DNA from: Hordeum vulgare subsp. vulgare
Lineage: Eukaryota; Streptophyta; Magnoliopsida; Poales; Poaceae
Direction of reading: 5' to 3'
Assembly (NCBI RefSeq): GCF_904849725.1
Contig: NC_058524.1
Span: forward strand, 487,327,763-487,391,762
DNA: 64,000 nucleotides
Part shown: in pieces, positions 34,650 to 46,656 of the stretch
Numbering within the stretch: the stretch's first letter is position 1
Layout of the letters: every line of letters starts with the position of its first letter
Notes under the pieces: model-generated
Told to the model about the DNA's origin: nothing
Seen by the model: only the letters and a program-made list of their open reading frames with translations
Databases searched by the model: none
Translations under genes and position numbers: made by a program

Positions 34650-37600
34650 TGTAGCCACCTGAATCAATACGAGTCAAGCCTCTGGTGTTTCCGTACCATC
34701 CCAAGATCATGCTGGTACACACTCAGTACATCAATGTATATATCAAGAGTTCAATCACACAGCTTTATTAATCGAAATCTCATAACGAGTACTTTATTAC
34801 AATACTGAATTACAATAAAGTGGCTGAAGACCATCTCATGAGATATCTAACGAAGACTAGCGGAAGCATCAGGTAGACGAGTCCATCCGACTCCACGGCA
34901 TGTCGTTGAGCGTAGATCGTAGCCTCACTCCTGGTCGGAAAAGTACTCTGCAACATGATACGTTGCAGCCGTGTAGGTCAGCATATGGAATATGCCGGCA
35001 AGTCATCAAAGAGAGGGGTAAAATAATAACCAACTATCTCTACATGCATATTTGGCAGGTGGGGCTATAAGTTTTGCATAAAGCCAATTTTCTCCTACAA
35101 CAAGAGGGGCTGAAAGCAAAATACTACTACATTGTTTGTTGTTAACGAGATGGTTCCGCCAACCAATTCTCGTACCCGAGTTGTTGTTAATTCCCACATC
35201 ATTATTAAGTTGTGTCGAGAGTTCAGGGAAATTTCAATGCCTTCGGCTCAAGTTGTCCATGACCGTGGACACGGCTAATCGATTAGGTTGGGCACTCTGC
35301 AGAGTTTTGCACATGTTCCCCACAAGATTTGATCGCCTCCAAGTATGTCCTCGTACTTCAGGGTGTTTGAAGACCGGATGATCAAAACATGGTCTTTCAA
35401 CGGGTCCCTCTGAATCCCTGTCGGTGCCCATCCATTCCTACCGTTCTTCTACATCTGCTAGCACCGCCTGTCCAGAGTCGCCGCATTGTCCAACCAAGCC
35501 AGAGCCCATAATGACTTGTGGCTGTGCAGGTAAGCCTTGGGTCTTGAAGCCTCCGTCCGTCTCTTCGAGCCTGGGTGAAGCTTTCCGCAAGATGTCATGG
35601 CCGTCTCCAGCATCCCGGGGTCGTCCACTGGTTTCTCCAAGGAGCCCGTCAAACCGTACTTCACCCAGAGTTGCATTTCTTCACGGGGTCTTGAAAATCT
35701 TGTCTTAACCGGTCTTGGTTATTTAATCATCCTCGCATCACTCGTGTTATGCACTCAACCAAAATCCCGTCTACTCAAGCATAGCCATATGAAATTGTCA
35801 TCCCGGTACAAGTATCGGGGTTGTTGTGTGCCTACTACATGATACTACAACCTATACTAAAATTTCCAAGTACCTACGCAGCATGCAATTTGGGCAAAGA
35901 AAGGTGAAACTACCATGCATAGAAAAACATAGGAGATAGCATGATCAAAATGACTTGCCTTGATGATAGTTGTCTTGATCGAGCGCTTCTAAGTAACAAG
36001 CTTTGCACTTCGGGTGATCTACCGATACAAACAAATACACACCATAAGCACTACAATCATCAACAAGTAAAATAACATCACAAGTATAAAGTAGCTATGG
36101 CCTAAGTGAAAGAATTCACTACACCTCACTAAGGCAGAAATTGTTTCTGTTAAAACCCCAAGTAAAAATGTTTAATTTTTTTGAGACTTTATACCACAGT
36201 AATATATAATCACTAGGAAGCAGTAGCAAAAAGAATCAAATAAAAATCTTTTTTTAAACTCCTGGAATAAGCGAAACATGGTTTATACTAAATCTGATCT
36301 AATTCAAATTTGAACATTTCAAACATAGACACATTATATGTTTTTAAAAACTACAGGAAAATTGTGATCTACTGGAACAAGTTTCAACTCCATTGGAGTT
36401 ATGGATCAAAACTTATGGAGGAAACAAGATTGAAACTCTCTCTGTTTTTGAATTAAAACTAAAAAACAGAATAAGCTAACTAGTTAACGGGAGGGGGTAC
36501 GTGTCAGCTCCTGATTCGCTAAGGGGTGGTGCGCTGCGGTGCTAACTAGCGAACGGCCGTAAACTAAACAAACCGCGTTGGCTCACTAATTAAATAAAAA
36601 GAACCACCGGTTCTTTTAGAAGAACCGAAGGGGTATCCCTTCTTCTAATCTACACCAGTGGCCTAAGATCCAACGGATGAAAGGCAAAGGGGGAGGGGCT
36701 CACCGTGGGCAGGGGTCTCCGACGAGACCCGATGCGGTGGCGGCTTGGTGGTGGTCGGCGGCGAGGTTCCCGTGGTCGGGGACGACTGCGGAGGGGCCCA
36801 GGGGGTGGAGGCGGTCCTCCAGCGAAGAGTGGCGGCGTCGGCGTGGCTTGGGGAGGTTGGGGGCAAGCAACACGAGCTCTTTGAGCTTTGGTGGCGGCCG
36901 AACTCCGGCGGGGGACGGGGTGGCGGTTGGGGCGAGGGTGAGGCGGCGACTAGGGGAACAGGGTGCGGGGGAGGTGGGCTTTATATAGGGGGAAGGGGGT
37001 GCTCGGGAAGGAAAGAATCGGGAGATCGGGCGTAATCCGGTGGTGCTCCGGTGAGATCCCCATCGAAGGAAAGAAGGGAGGGAGGAAGAAGGAAGGTGAT
37101 CGGCAGGGGGATCGGGTCGGGCGTGGGGCCCACGGCCACAGAGAGAGAGGCGAGGGCGGAGGGATCAGGCGGGCGATCCGAAGTGGATTTGGATCCGGCG
37201 GGGTGGGGTTCGGCCCACATGCCTATCTGGCGCCGGTGCGAAGAGAAAGAAAAAAAATATTTATTTCCTTTTCTATTTTCTTTTAAAACAGAAAGTAAAT
37301 CAAAGAAAAAGGCAAGTAAATAAAATCTAAAAATAGTGATATTATATATCAAAATTTTCAGAAAAAAATCTCTACACGTTAAACATTTTTCCAAGGCCAA
37401 AATAAAAACTAAAAAAAATGTTTTTTCAGAAAAACCCTAAAAGCTTTATTTTCTTTTGCAAATATTTTCACAATAAAACTTTGGTTTTCTTGGCTCAAAA
37501 AATTTCTGAAATGCCTCACATTTTGGAGGGTCATTTTCCTCCGCTCTTTCTTGCTTGCAAGAATTATTTTCGGGGTATTTCTCGGGTGAAGAAAAAATAG

Positions 37601-37714
37601 AAATGCAAAAGCAAAAATCGAAAGAATTCAAATGCAAACCTTATTTCAATCAATATGCATAGATGCTTAGCTACATTGTAAAACATTCCAAATTAGGAAA
37701 TTTGGGATGTTACA
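34650..37714 (-). repeat. 3' LTR of the Tekay-like gypsy
   Basis: TGTAGCCACCTGA...GGGATGTTACA. It contains a GC-rich block (36680-37240) that is also present in the 5' LTR; the open frames there differ between the two copies and are not credible genes. Confidence 0.9.
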
Positions 37715-37730
37715 AACCTACCCACCTTAA
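37715..37730 (-). other. Polypurine tract of the Tekay-like gypsy
   Basis: The minus strand reads TTAAGGTGGGTAGGTT immediately before the TGTAAC of the 3' LTR. It overlaps the last codons of pol. Confidence 0.7.
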
Positions 37731-40700
37731 GATGAATCTCGCCCTCGAGATTCGGGTTGGCTAGAAAATAGGCGCGGGTGGTCTCGACGAAGATCCTCTT
37801 CTCGTTCCCAGGTGGCTTCTTCCTCGGTGCGGTGGCTCCACAACACCTTGCAGAACTTGATGATCTTGCTGCGGGTAACTCTGTTGGCAGTCTCGAGAAT
37901 CATGACGGGTTTCTCCTCATACGTCAGATCACTGTCAAGCTGTATGGCCTCTAGGGGCACTGTATCTCTCAACGGAACATCAGCCATCTCAGCGTGGCAT
38001 TTCTTCAACTGGGAAACATGGAAGACATCATGAACTCCAGACAATCCTTCCGGCAGTTCCAATTTATATGCAACTTCGCCTCTACGTTCAAGAATTTTGT
38101 AGGGGCCAATGAATCGGGGTGCTAACTTTCCTTTCACACCAAATATCTTGATTCCTCGAAGTGGAGACACCCGAAGATAGGCTCGGTCTCCCACTTCGTA
38201 TGTTACTTCTTTGCGTTTGTTGTCGGCATAACTTTTCTGCTTGGACTGAGCTATCTTGAGTCGGTCACGAATCAGCTTGACCTTCTCTTCAGAATCTCGG
38301 ATAAGGTCGGGACCAAAAAGTTGTCGGTCTCCAACTCCATCCCACATCAACGGTGTTCTACACCTTCTTCCGTATAGAGCTTCGAAAGGGGCCATCTTCA
38401 GACTGGTCTGATAGCTGTTATTGTATGAGAACTCGGCATAAGGCAAATTGTCATCCCAACTAGACCCATAGTCTAGTGCGCAAGCTCTCAACATGTCCTC
38501 CAGAATCTGATTGACTCTCTCGGTCTGTCCATCTGTCTGTGGGTGAAAAGCTGTACTGAACTCCAATCTCGTTCCCAAGGTTTCATGCAGTTGGTGCCAA
38601 AATTTTGATGTGAACTGAGTCCCTCTATCTGACACAATACTCTTTGGTACTCCATGTAGACATACGATCCTGGTCATATATATCTTGGCCAGCTTGGCAC
38701 TCGTGTAAGTAGTCTTCACAGGAATGAAGTGAGCTACCTTGGTCAAACGATCGACCACAACCCAAATAGAATCATAGCCAGAACGGGTCCTGTGTAATCC
38801 TGTGATGAAGTCCATACCAAGCTTTTCCCATTTCCACTCGGGTATCGGCAGAGGTTGAAGCAAACCTGCTGGCTTCTGATGCTCGGCTTTTACTCGCTGA
38901 CAAACATCGCATATGGCTAAAAACTCGGCAATGTCTTTCTTCATTCCTGTCCACCAGAAACTTTCTTTCAGATCCATATACATCTTGGTGTTGCTGGGGT
39001 GTATCGAGTACGGGGAATCATGGGCCTCCTGAAGTATCAACTTCCTGAGTTCGGGATCATTGGGCACATAAATGCGATCCTCAAACCATAAAGTTCCGTG
39101 TTCATCCTCACGAAAACCTTTAGCCTTCCCGTCTTTCATTTTCTGCTTAATCTCAGCTATCTCCTTGTCTGATTTGTGTGCTTCGCGGATATTTTCTGTC
39201 AAAGTGGACTGAATTTCTAGTGTGGCAACAAATCCTCTTGGAACTATTTCCAATTTGAGCTCTCGGAGGTCATCGGCTAACTCCTTGGGTAACCCTCCTG
39301 CTATGAGTGTGTTCACATAACTCTTGCGGCTCAACGCATCGGCTACAACATTGGCCTTGCCTGGGTGATAATGCAATCTCATGTCATAGTCCTTGATCAA
39401 TTCTAGCCATTGCCTCTGTCTGAGGTTCAACTCCTTCTGCGTGAAGATATATTTCAGGCTCTTGTGATCAGTGTAAACATCACAACTATTTCCGATCAGG
39501 AAATGTCTCCAGGTCTTGAGAGCGTGCACTACGGCTGCTAGCTCCAAGTCATGCGTGGCATAATTCAACTCATGGGGTCTGAGCTGTCTGGATGCATAGG
39601 CTACAACTTTACCTTCTTGCATGAGCACTCCTCCGAGTCCTTGACGAGAAGCGTCACAGTAAACCTGGAAATCCTTCTGAATGTTCGGCAATATCAGCAC
39701 TGGGGCTGTAACCAGACGTTTCTTCAACTCTTGAAAACTAGATTCACATTCGTCAGTCCAAACATACTTGGACTCCTTCAACAACTCTGTCATGGGCTTG
39801 GCGATCTTTGAGAAATTCTCAATGAACCTCCGGTAATATCCGGCAAGTCCGAGGAAACTGCGGATCTCCTTGACTAACGTGGGTGCTACCCATTCGGTGA
39901 CTGCTGCGACCTTGGCAGGGTCCACTGCTATTCCTTCTCCTGAGATGATGTGTCCGAGGAATCCGACTTCCTTCAACAAAAACTCACATTTGCTAAACTT
40001 TGCATACAACTTATGCTCTCGAAGTTTCTCCAGAACTAGACGCAGATGTTCCTTGTGTTCCTCCTCGTTCTTGGAGAATATCAGTATATCATCGATGAAC
40101 ACCACGACAAACTTGTCCAAGAATTCCATAAATACCTTGTTCATCAGATTCATAAAATATGCCGGAGCATTAGTCAATCCAAATGATATGACCGTGTACT
40201 CATACAAGCTGTACCGAGTGGTGAAGGCTGTCTTGGGTATATCCTGTTCATGAATCTTCAGCTGATGATACCCGGATCGAAGATCGATCTTGGAGAATAT
40301 TCGGGCTCCAACTAACTGGTCAAACAGATCATTGATCATCGGCAAGGGGTACTTGTTCTTGATGGTCACCTCGTTCAATGCACGATAATCGACAACCATT
40401 CTCAAGGACTTATCCTTCTTTTCAACCAAGAGCACTGGGGCTCCCCAAGGTGAAGAACTTGGGCGAATATACCCTTTGTCCAACAACTCCTTAATTTGCT
40501 TCTTGATTTCTACCAAGTCATTTGCGGGCATCCGATAGGGTCTCTTGGATATCGGGGCTGTTCCGGGTAATAGCTCAATCAGGAACTCAATCTCTCTATC
40601 AGGTGGCATGCCCGGCAATTCCTCCGGAAATACATCTGGGTATTCTTGTACAATCGGTACTTCCTCCTGGACTATTCCCGTGAGAGAGTTTACCCGTTTA

Positions 40701-42106
40701 CTCTGTGTTGGTTGCTGAAACACGTACTTAATCCGCTTTTGCTCGGGGGTGGTGAGCAAAATAGAATTAAGGGCACAATCAATATTCCCTTCATACTTGG
40801 CCAACCAATCCATGCCTAGGATTACATCCAATCCCTGGGACTCTAATACGATGAGGTCAGTGGGAAAATTATGGTTCCCGATGTTGAGACTCAAAGCATG
40901 GCATCCTATCCCGGCTGTCATCATGCCTCCCGGGGAACTGACCTTAATAGGCTGGCTGAGGGTTCTAGTTGGCAAACTATACTTTTCCACAACTACCCAT
41001 GATATGAATGAATGCGTTGCACCGGAATCAAAAAGTACCAATACTGGACGTGAATTTAACAAAAACTTACCAACCACAGTATCGGGGTGATCATAGACCT
41101 CTTCAACATCAATGTGATTCACCTGAGCTCGAGGAAAAGGATTGGGCTTCTTTGCTGCAGAGTTGCCGTTGCCGTTTCCATTTCCCTGCTTGTTTTGGGG
41201 ACATTCAGTGGCATAGTATCCCGTCTTCTGACACTTGAAGCAGGTGATGTGGTTCAGATCCTTCTGAGCTGGAGCTGAATGATGCTGAGTGCCAGTACCA
41301 CCATTCTTGAAGTTGCTGTTGTTGCGGTGGTTCCCATTTCCTCCATGGTTGTGGCCTCCATGGTTGTGCACTGGGTGGTTATGCTGGACGTGTCCTCCAA
41401 ACTTACCGGATCCAGTCCCGGTATTCCCTGAATAGGGGGTGTAGCGACGTTTCTGCTGAGTGCCGGAGTTGAACTTTCCATTGCCATACTTCCGCTTGCG
41501 GTTCTCCATGTGCTGATGTTTCCCCTCCAAGATGAGGGCCTTATCTACCAGCTCCTGGTAGTTGTTGAAGTTGGCTACGGTCAGCTAAATGCTCAGCTCA
41601 TCATTGAGTCCCTCCAAGAATTTTTCCTGCTTGGCCGCATCATCGGCCACATCTCCAGGTGCATAACGGGCGAGGATGCTGAATTCATCGACATACTGAG
41701 CCACAGAGCGATTTCCCTGGCATAAGTTGCGAAACTCACGCTTGAACTGCTCCCAAGTGACTCCAGCAATGGGGTATGTGGTGGTGTAGTTCTCCCACCA
41801 TGGAGCTGCAGGGCCTTCAAGTTGATGCGCGACAAAGCGCACCTTCTCAGCTTCAGTACAACCAGCAGTGATAAGTTCCCGCTCCATCTTGCGGAGCCAA
41901 TCATCTGCCACAATGGGCTCAATGCTGCTGGAGAAAGTCGGAGGGTTCAACCTCAGGAAACGGGTGAGATTGTCGGCCTGGGGTGGATGATGGTTGTTGT
42001 TATTGTTCTGGTTCTGGATGATCAGCTGCATCAGGGCATTCTGTTGCTGAATCAACTGGGTGAGTTCCGGCGGAAAGTTGGAAGCAGGGGCACGTCTCGG
42101 AGGCAT
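37727..42106 (-). pseudogene. gag-pol: Tekay-like gag-pol polyprotein, one in-frame stop
   Basis: A single frame from MPPRRAPA (ATG at 42104-42106; an in-frame ATG ten codons upstream is also possible) to 37727, broken only by TAG at 41585-41587. Gag has the retrotransposon gag domain. Numbering below starts from the ATG at 41530. The zinc knuckle at 97-110 is C-x2-C-x4-Y-x4-C, so the usual histidine is tyrosine. Protease has DSGA at 168-171, RT has FIDD at 477-480, and RNase H has D625. Integrase has H836, H843, C873, C876 and the triad D906, D967, E1003. The C-terminal 60-70 residues ([18 protein letters not shown]) form a chromodomain of the Tekay/Del type. The last residues overlap the polypurine tract. 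Apart from the stop and the knuckle, catalytic residues are intact. Confidence 0.93.
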
Positions 42107-42322
42107 CTGATGTTTGTAGAGGGGTGAGATTAGCATAGAACAATGGTCTAAAGAGTAATTACACTACCCATATGAAATGCAACAGACAAGTATCACACCA
42201 CACATTTTATTCAATACCATCACAAAAGGTTCACACACGGGGATACAAAATTCGATAACCTAAACATCGGCCTAAACGTTTAACGATAAGATAAATTTGG
42301 TGGTCTAGTCTAAGTGTCCTCC

Positions 42323-43024
42323 TCAGAAAAGCATGGTGGTGGGTCCTTCGGTGGAGCTTTCTTCATAGTCCTCGTCATTGCTGATCAAGGGGGCTACGTC
42401 TCCTTCGGGATGAAGGTTCTCGCCCATGTCCAGTTCCTCCTCCAAGTATGCAACTCGAGTCTTCAGCTTCTCCATCCTCTCCAGAAAGTCCTTCACCTCC
42501 AATTCGTGCTCATAGTGGGCTTCCCGGGCTGCTTCTTCGAGTTTGAGTTCGCGGAGCGACAGTTGCTTGATCTTCCTGCCGTCCTTGATCACACGATGAG
42601 TTCCGCTGTGCTTCTCCAAGGTCCGGGCATAGGACATGAGAGTGTCCTTGGTCTTTCTTGAGATGATTTCTCCATCTGCTCCTCTCCGGGATACCGTGAA
42701 TAGGTCCGGTGAAATAGGGTAGCCTCTGTACACTTCCTTGATACGTCCGAGTGCACAATGGACCGCCATGTCCCTTCCGAGAATCCAGTTGGGTGCGATG
42801 AACTTGAAGTCCACAGGCTCAGTGCGCGGCTCGAATGTCCTTCCGGGAACGTGCACCTCAATCCTGTAGAGTGAATCCTCCGGGTAAGACGAAGTAGGCT
42901 TCCCTGTGATAGTCAGCAGAGCAATCCTCAAGTCCTTGGTGATCTGTATCAGCTCCTTTCCGAAAGGCATAGTGGCGTCGGGCTGGCAAAACTCCGTGAA
43001 CTTAACGGGGATGAAGGTGGCCAT
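42323..43024 (-). CDS. Extra ORF upstream of gag (ORF0), unknown function
   Basis: Open frame of 233 codons, the first ORF after the primer site (leader about 130 nt), separated from gag by about 215 nt. The N-terminal half contains short hydrophobic and basic segments (VEVHVPGRTFEP-like; FKFIAPNWILGRDMAVHCA). The C-terminal third is a charged, probable coiled coil (EAAREAHYEHELEVKDFLER, then MEKLKTRVAYLEEELDMG) with an acidic tail. I recognise no known domain. It is uninterrupted although gag-pol has a stop, which hints at selection in the source lineage. A translated product is an inference. It could also be a family-specific accessory protein. Confidence 0.7.
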   Translation of the reverse strand: MATFIPVKFTEFCQPDATMPFGKELIQITKDLRIALLTITGKPTSSYPEDSLYRIEVHVPGRTFEPRTEPVDFKFIAPNWILGRDMAVHCALGRIKEVYRGYPISPDLFTVSRRGADGEIISRKTKDTLMSYARTLEKHSGTHRVIKDGRKIKQLSLRELKLEEAAREAHYEHELEVKDFLERMEKLKTRVAYLEEELDMGENLHPEGDVAPLISNDEDYEESSTEGPTTMLF

Positions 43025-43156
43025 CTAAAACATTGGAAAATCGGAGAGAAGTCAGAAATGATCAGAAGAGGAATTATAGGATTTATAGACATAAGAAAAT
43101 AGTTTTCTTTCTAAGGCTTTTCCATTCCTAGAGGTTACGTCCTACGGTCAGCGTGT

Positions 43157-43168
43157 GCTCTGATACCA
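43157..43168 (-). other. tRNA-Met primer binding site of the Tekay-like gypsy
   Basis: TGGTATCAGAGC on the minus strand, four bases from the end of the 5' LTR. Confidence 0.9.
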
Positions 43169-43172
43169 TTTC

Positions 43173-46100
43173 TGCAGCGACCCGACTCAATACGAGTCAA
43201 GCCTCTGGTGTTTCCGTACCATCCCAAGATCATGCTGGTACACACTCAGTACATCAATGTATATATCAAGAGTTCAATCACACATCTTTATTAATCGAAA
43301 TCTCATAACGAGTACTTTATTACAATAATGAATTACAATAAAGTGGCTGAAGGCTATCTCATGAGATATCTAACGAAGACTAGCGGAAGCATCAGCTAGA
43401 TGAGTCCATCCGACTCCAGGGCATGTCGTTGAGCATAGATCGTAGCCTCACTCCTGGTCGAAAAAGTACTCTGCAACATGATACGTTGCAGCCGTGTAGG
43501 TCAGCATATGGAATATGCCGGCAAGTCATCAAAGAGAGGGGTAAAATAATAACCAACTATCTCTACATGCATATTTGGCAGGTGGGGCTATAAGTTTTGC
43601 ATAAAGCCAATTTTCTCCTACAACAAGAGGGGCTGAAAGCAAAATATTACTACCTTGTTTGTTGTTAACGAGATGGTTCCGCCAACCAATTTTCGTACCC
43701 GAGTTGTTGTTAATTCCCACATCATTATTAACTTGTGTCGAGAGTTCAGGGAAATTTCAATGCCTTCGGCTCAAGTTGTCCATGAACGTGGACACGGCTA
43801 ATCGATTAGGTTGGGCACTCTGCAGAGTTTCGCACATGTTCCCCACAAGATTTGATCGCCTCCGAGTATGTCCTTGCACTTCAGGGTGTTTGAAGACCGG
43901 ATGATCAAAACATGGTCTTTCAACGGGTCCCTCTGAATCCCTGTCGGTGCCCATCCATTCCTACCGTTCTTCTACATCTGCTAGCACCGCCTGTCCAGAG
44001 TCGTCGCATTGTCTAACCAAGCCAGAGCCCATAATGACTTGTGGCTGTGCAGGTAAGCCTTGGGTCTTGAAGCCTCCGTCCGTCTCTTCGAGCCTGGGTG
44101 AAGCTTTCCGCAAGATGTCATGGCCGTCTCCAGCATCCCGGGGTCGTCCACTGGTTTCTCCAGGGAGCCCGTCAAACCGTTCTTCACCCAGAGTTGCATT
44201 TCTTCACGAGGTCTTGAAAATCTTGTCTTAACCGGTCTTGGTTATTTAATCATCCTCGCATCACTCGTGTTATGCACTCAACCAAAATCCCGTCTACTCA
44301 AGCATAGCCATATGAAATTGTCGTCCCGGGCCAAGTATCGGGGTTGTTGTGTGCCTACCACGTGATACTACAACCTATACTAAAATTTCCAAGTACCTAC
44401 GCAACATGCAATTTGGGCAAAGAAAGGTGAAACTACCATGCATAGGAAAAACATAGGAGATAGCATGATCAAAATGACTTGCCTTGATGATAGTTGTCTT
44501 GATCGAGCGCTTCTAAGTAACAAGCTTCACACTCCGGGTGATCTACCGATACAAACAAATACACACCATAAGCACTACAATCATCAACAAGTAAAATAAC
44601 ATCACAAGTATAAAGTAGCTATGGCCTAAGTGAAAGAATTCACTACACCTCACTAAGGCAGAAATTGTTTCTGTTAAAACCCCAAGTAAAAATATTTAAT
44701 TTTTTTTGAATCTTATACCACAGTAAGATATAATCTTTAGGAAGCAGTAGCAAAAAGAATCAAATAAAAATCATTTTTTAAACTCCTGGAATAAGCAAAA
44801 CAAGGTTTAAACTAAATCTGATCTAATTCAATTTTGAACATGTCAAACATAGACAAATTATATGTTTTTAAGAACTACAGGAAAATTTTGATCTACTGGA
44901 ACAAGTTTCAACTCCATTGGAGTTATGGATCAAAAGTTATGGAGGAAACAAGATTGAAACTCTCTCTGTTTTTGAATTAAAACTAAAAAATAGAATAAGC
45001 TAACTAGTTAACGGGAGGGGGTACATGTCAGCTCCTGATTCGCTAAGGGGTGGTGCGCTGCGGTGCTAACTGGGGAACGGCCGTAAACTAAACAAACCGC
45101 GTTGGCTCACTAGTTAAATAAAAAGAACCACCGGTTCTTTTAAAAGAACCGGAGGGGTATCCCTTCTTCTAATCTACACCAGTGGCCTAAGATCCAACGG
45201 ATGAAAGGCAAAGGGGGAGGGGCTCACCGTGGGCAGGGGTCTCCGACGAGATCCGAGGCGGGTGGCGGCTTGGTGGTGGTCGGCGGCGAGGTTCCCGTGG
45301 TCGAGGATAGCTGCGTAGGGGCCCAGGGGTTGGAGGCGGTCCTCTAGCGAAGAGTGGCGGCATCAGCGTGGCTTGGGGAGGTCGGGGGCAAGCAGCACGA
45401 GCTCTTCGAGCTCCGGTGGCGGCCGAACTCTGGCGGGGGACGGGGTGGCGGTTGGGGCGACGGGGTGAGGCGGCGACTAGGGGAACGGGGTGCGGGGGAG
45501 GTGGGCTTTATATAGGGGGGGAGGGGGTGCTCGGGAGGGAAAGAATCGGGAGATCGGGCGTAATCTGGTGGTGCTCCGGTGAGATCCCCTGCAAAGGAAA
45601 GAAGGGAGGGAGGAAGAAGGAAGGTGACCGGCAGGGGTATCGGGTCGGGCGTGGGGGCCACGGCCAGAGAGAGAGAGAGAGAGGCGAGGGCGCAAGGATC
45701 GGGCGGGCGATCCGAACTGGATTCGGATCCGGAGGGGTGGGGTTCGGCCCACAGGCCTATCTGGCGCCGGTGCGAAGAGAAAGAAAAAAAATATATTTCC
45801 TTTTCTATTTTATTTTAAAACAAAAAGTAAATCAAAGAAAAAGGCAAGTAAATAAAACCTAAAAATAGTGATATTATATATCAAAATTTTCAGAAAAAAA
45901 AAATCTCTACACGTTTAACATGTTTCCTAGGCCAAAATAAAAACTAAAAAAAATGTTTTTTCAGAAAAACCCTAAAAGCTTTATTTTCTTTTGCAAATAT
46001 TTTCACAATAAAACTTTGGTTTTCTTGGCTCAAAATATTTGAGAAATGCCTCACATTTTGGTGGGTCATTTTCCTCCGCTCTTTCTTGCTTGCAAGAATT

Positions 46101-46249
46101 ATTTTCGGGGTATTTCTCGGGTGAAGAAAAAATAGAAATGCAAAAGCAAAAATTGAAAGAATTCAAATGCAAACCTTATTTCAATCAATATGCATAGATG
46201 CTTAGCTACATTGTAAAACATTCCAAATTAGGAAATTTGGGATGTTACA
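43173..46249 (-). repeat. 5' LTR of the Tekay-like gypsy
   Basis: TGCAGCGACCCGA...GGGATGTTACA, colinear with 34650-37714. Followed by GGGGA (46250-46254), the second copy of the target duplication. Confidence 0.92.
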
Positions 46250-46254
46250 GGGGA

Positions 46255-46641
46255 CATCGGGGTTATCTCGCCACTACTAGTATTGAAGCAATTACGAGCA
46301 TACTTCATTGTGAGATATTAAGAAATCTGAACGATAACGATGTGCTCAAGAATCCCCTGGAGCTCAACTCCCCGGAAGAAATCAAGTCACACAGGAGGCA
46401 CCAAGACAGAACTCCGTCACATCGGCATCATATAGATTCCAAAAATATCCGCGTGATCCTAAATATTTTTTGAGTTAGAAGAGGAGTAGAATTAAATCAT
46501 TACGTCAAGATTCCTCACCAGAGCATACAAGAGGAGAAAAAAGAATCCTACTCTCCGATATATAACTAGACTCAAAGCAGTTTTTTACTAGATTCGACTC
46601 GGCCAAGTTCGATCAATCAAGGGGGCTCCTAGGTTAGTACT
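46255..46641 (-). mobile_element. Sukkula internal domain, proximal part (non-coding)
   Basis: Sequence between the gypsy insertion and the Sukkula primer site. No gene recognised. Confidence 0.65.
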
Positions 46642-46653
46642 GCTCTGATACCA
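46642..46653 (-). other. tRNA-Met primer binding site of Sukkula
   Basis: TGGTATCAGAGC on the minus strand, three bases from the LTR end at 46657. Confidence 0.88.
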
Positions 46654-46656
46654 ACT

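Larger units (their letters stand above)
34650..46249 (-). mobile_element. Tekay-like gypsy chromovirus, near full length
   Basis: Two homologous LTRs (3065 and 3077 bp), a primer site, a polypurine tract, an extra upstream ORF, gag-pol and a C-terminal chromodomain-like region, all in minus orientation and bounded by the duplication GGGGA. The two LTRs differ by roughly 14 substitutions in the first 300 bp and by less elsewhere, so the insertion is comparatively recent. One stop codon in gag and a mutated zinc knuckle probably inactivate it. Confidence 0.93.

Noticed and set aside
36677..37286. Open frames in the GC-rich part of the gypsy LTR (also 45368-45862)
   Set aside because: The two LTR copies do not keep the same frames, and small indels change the predicted products. 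They are not genes.
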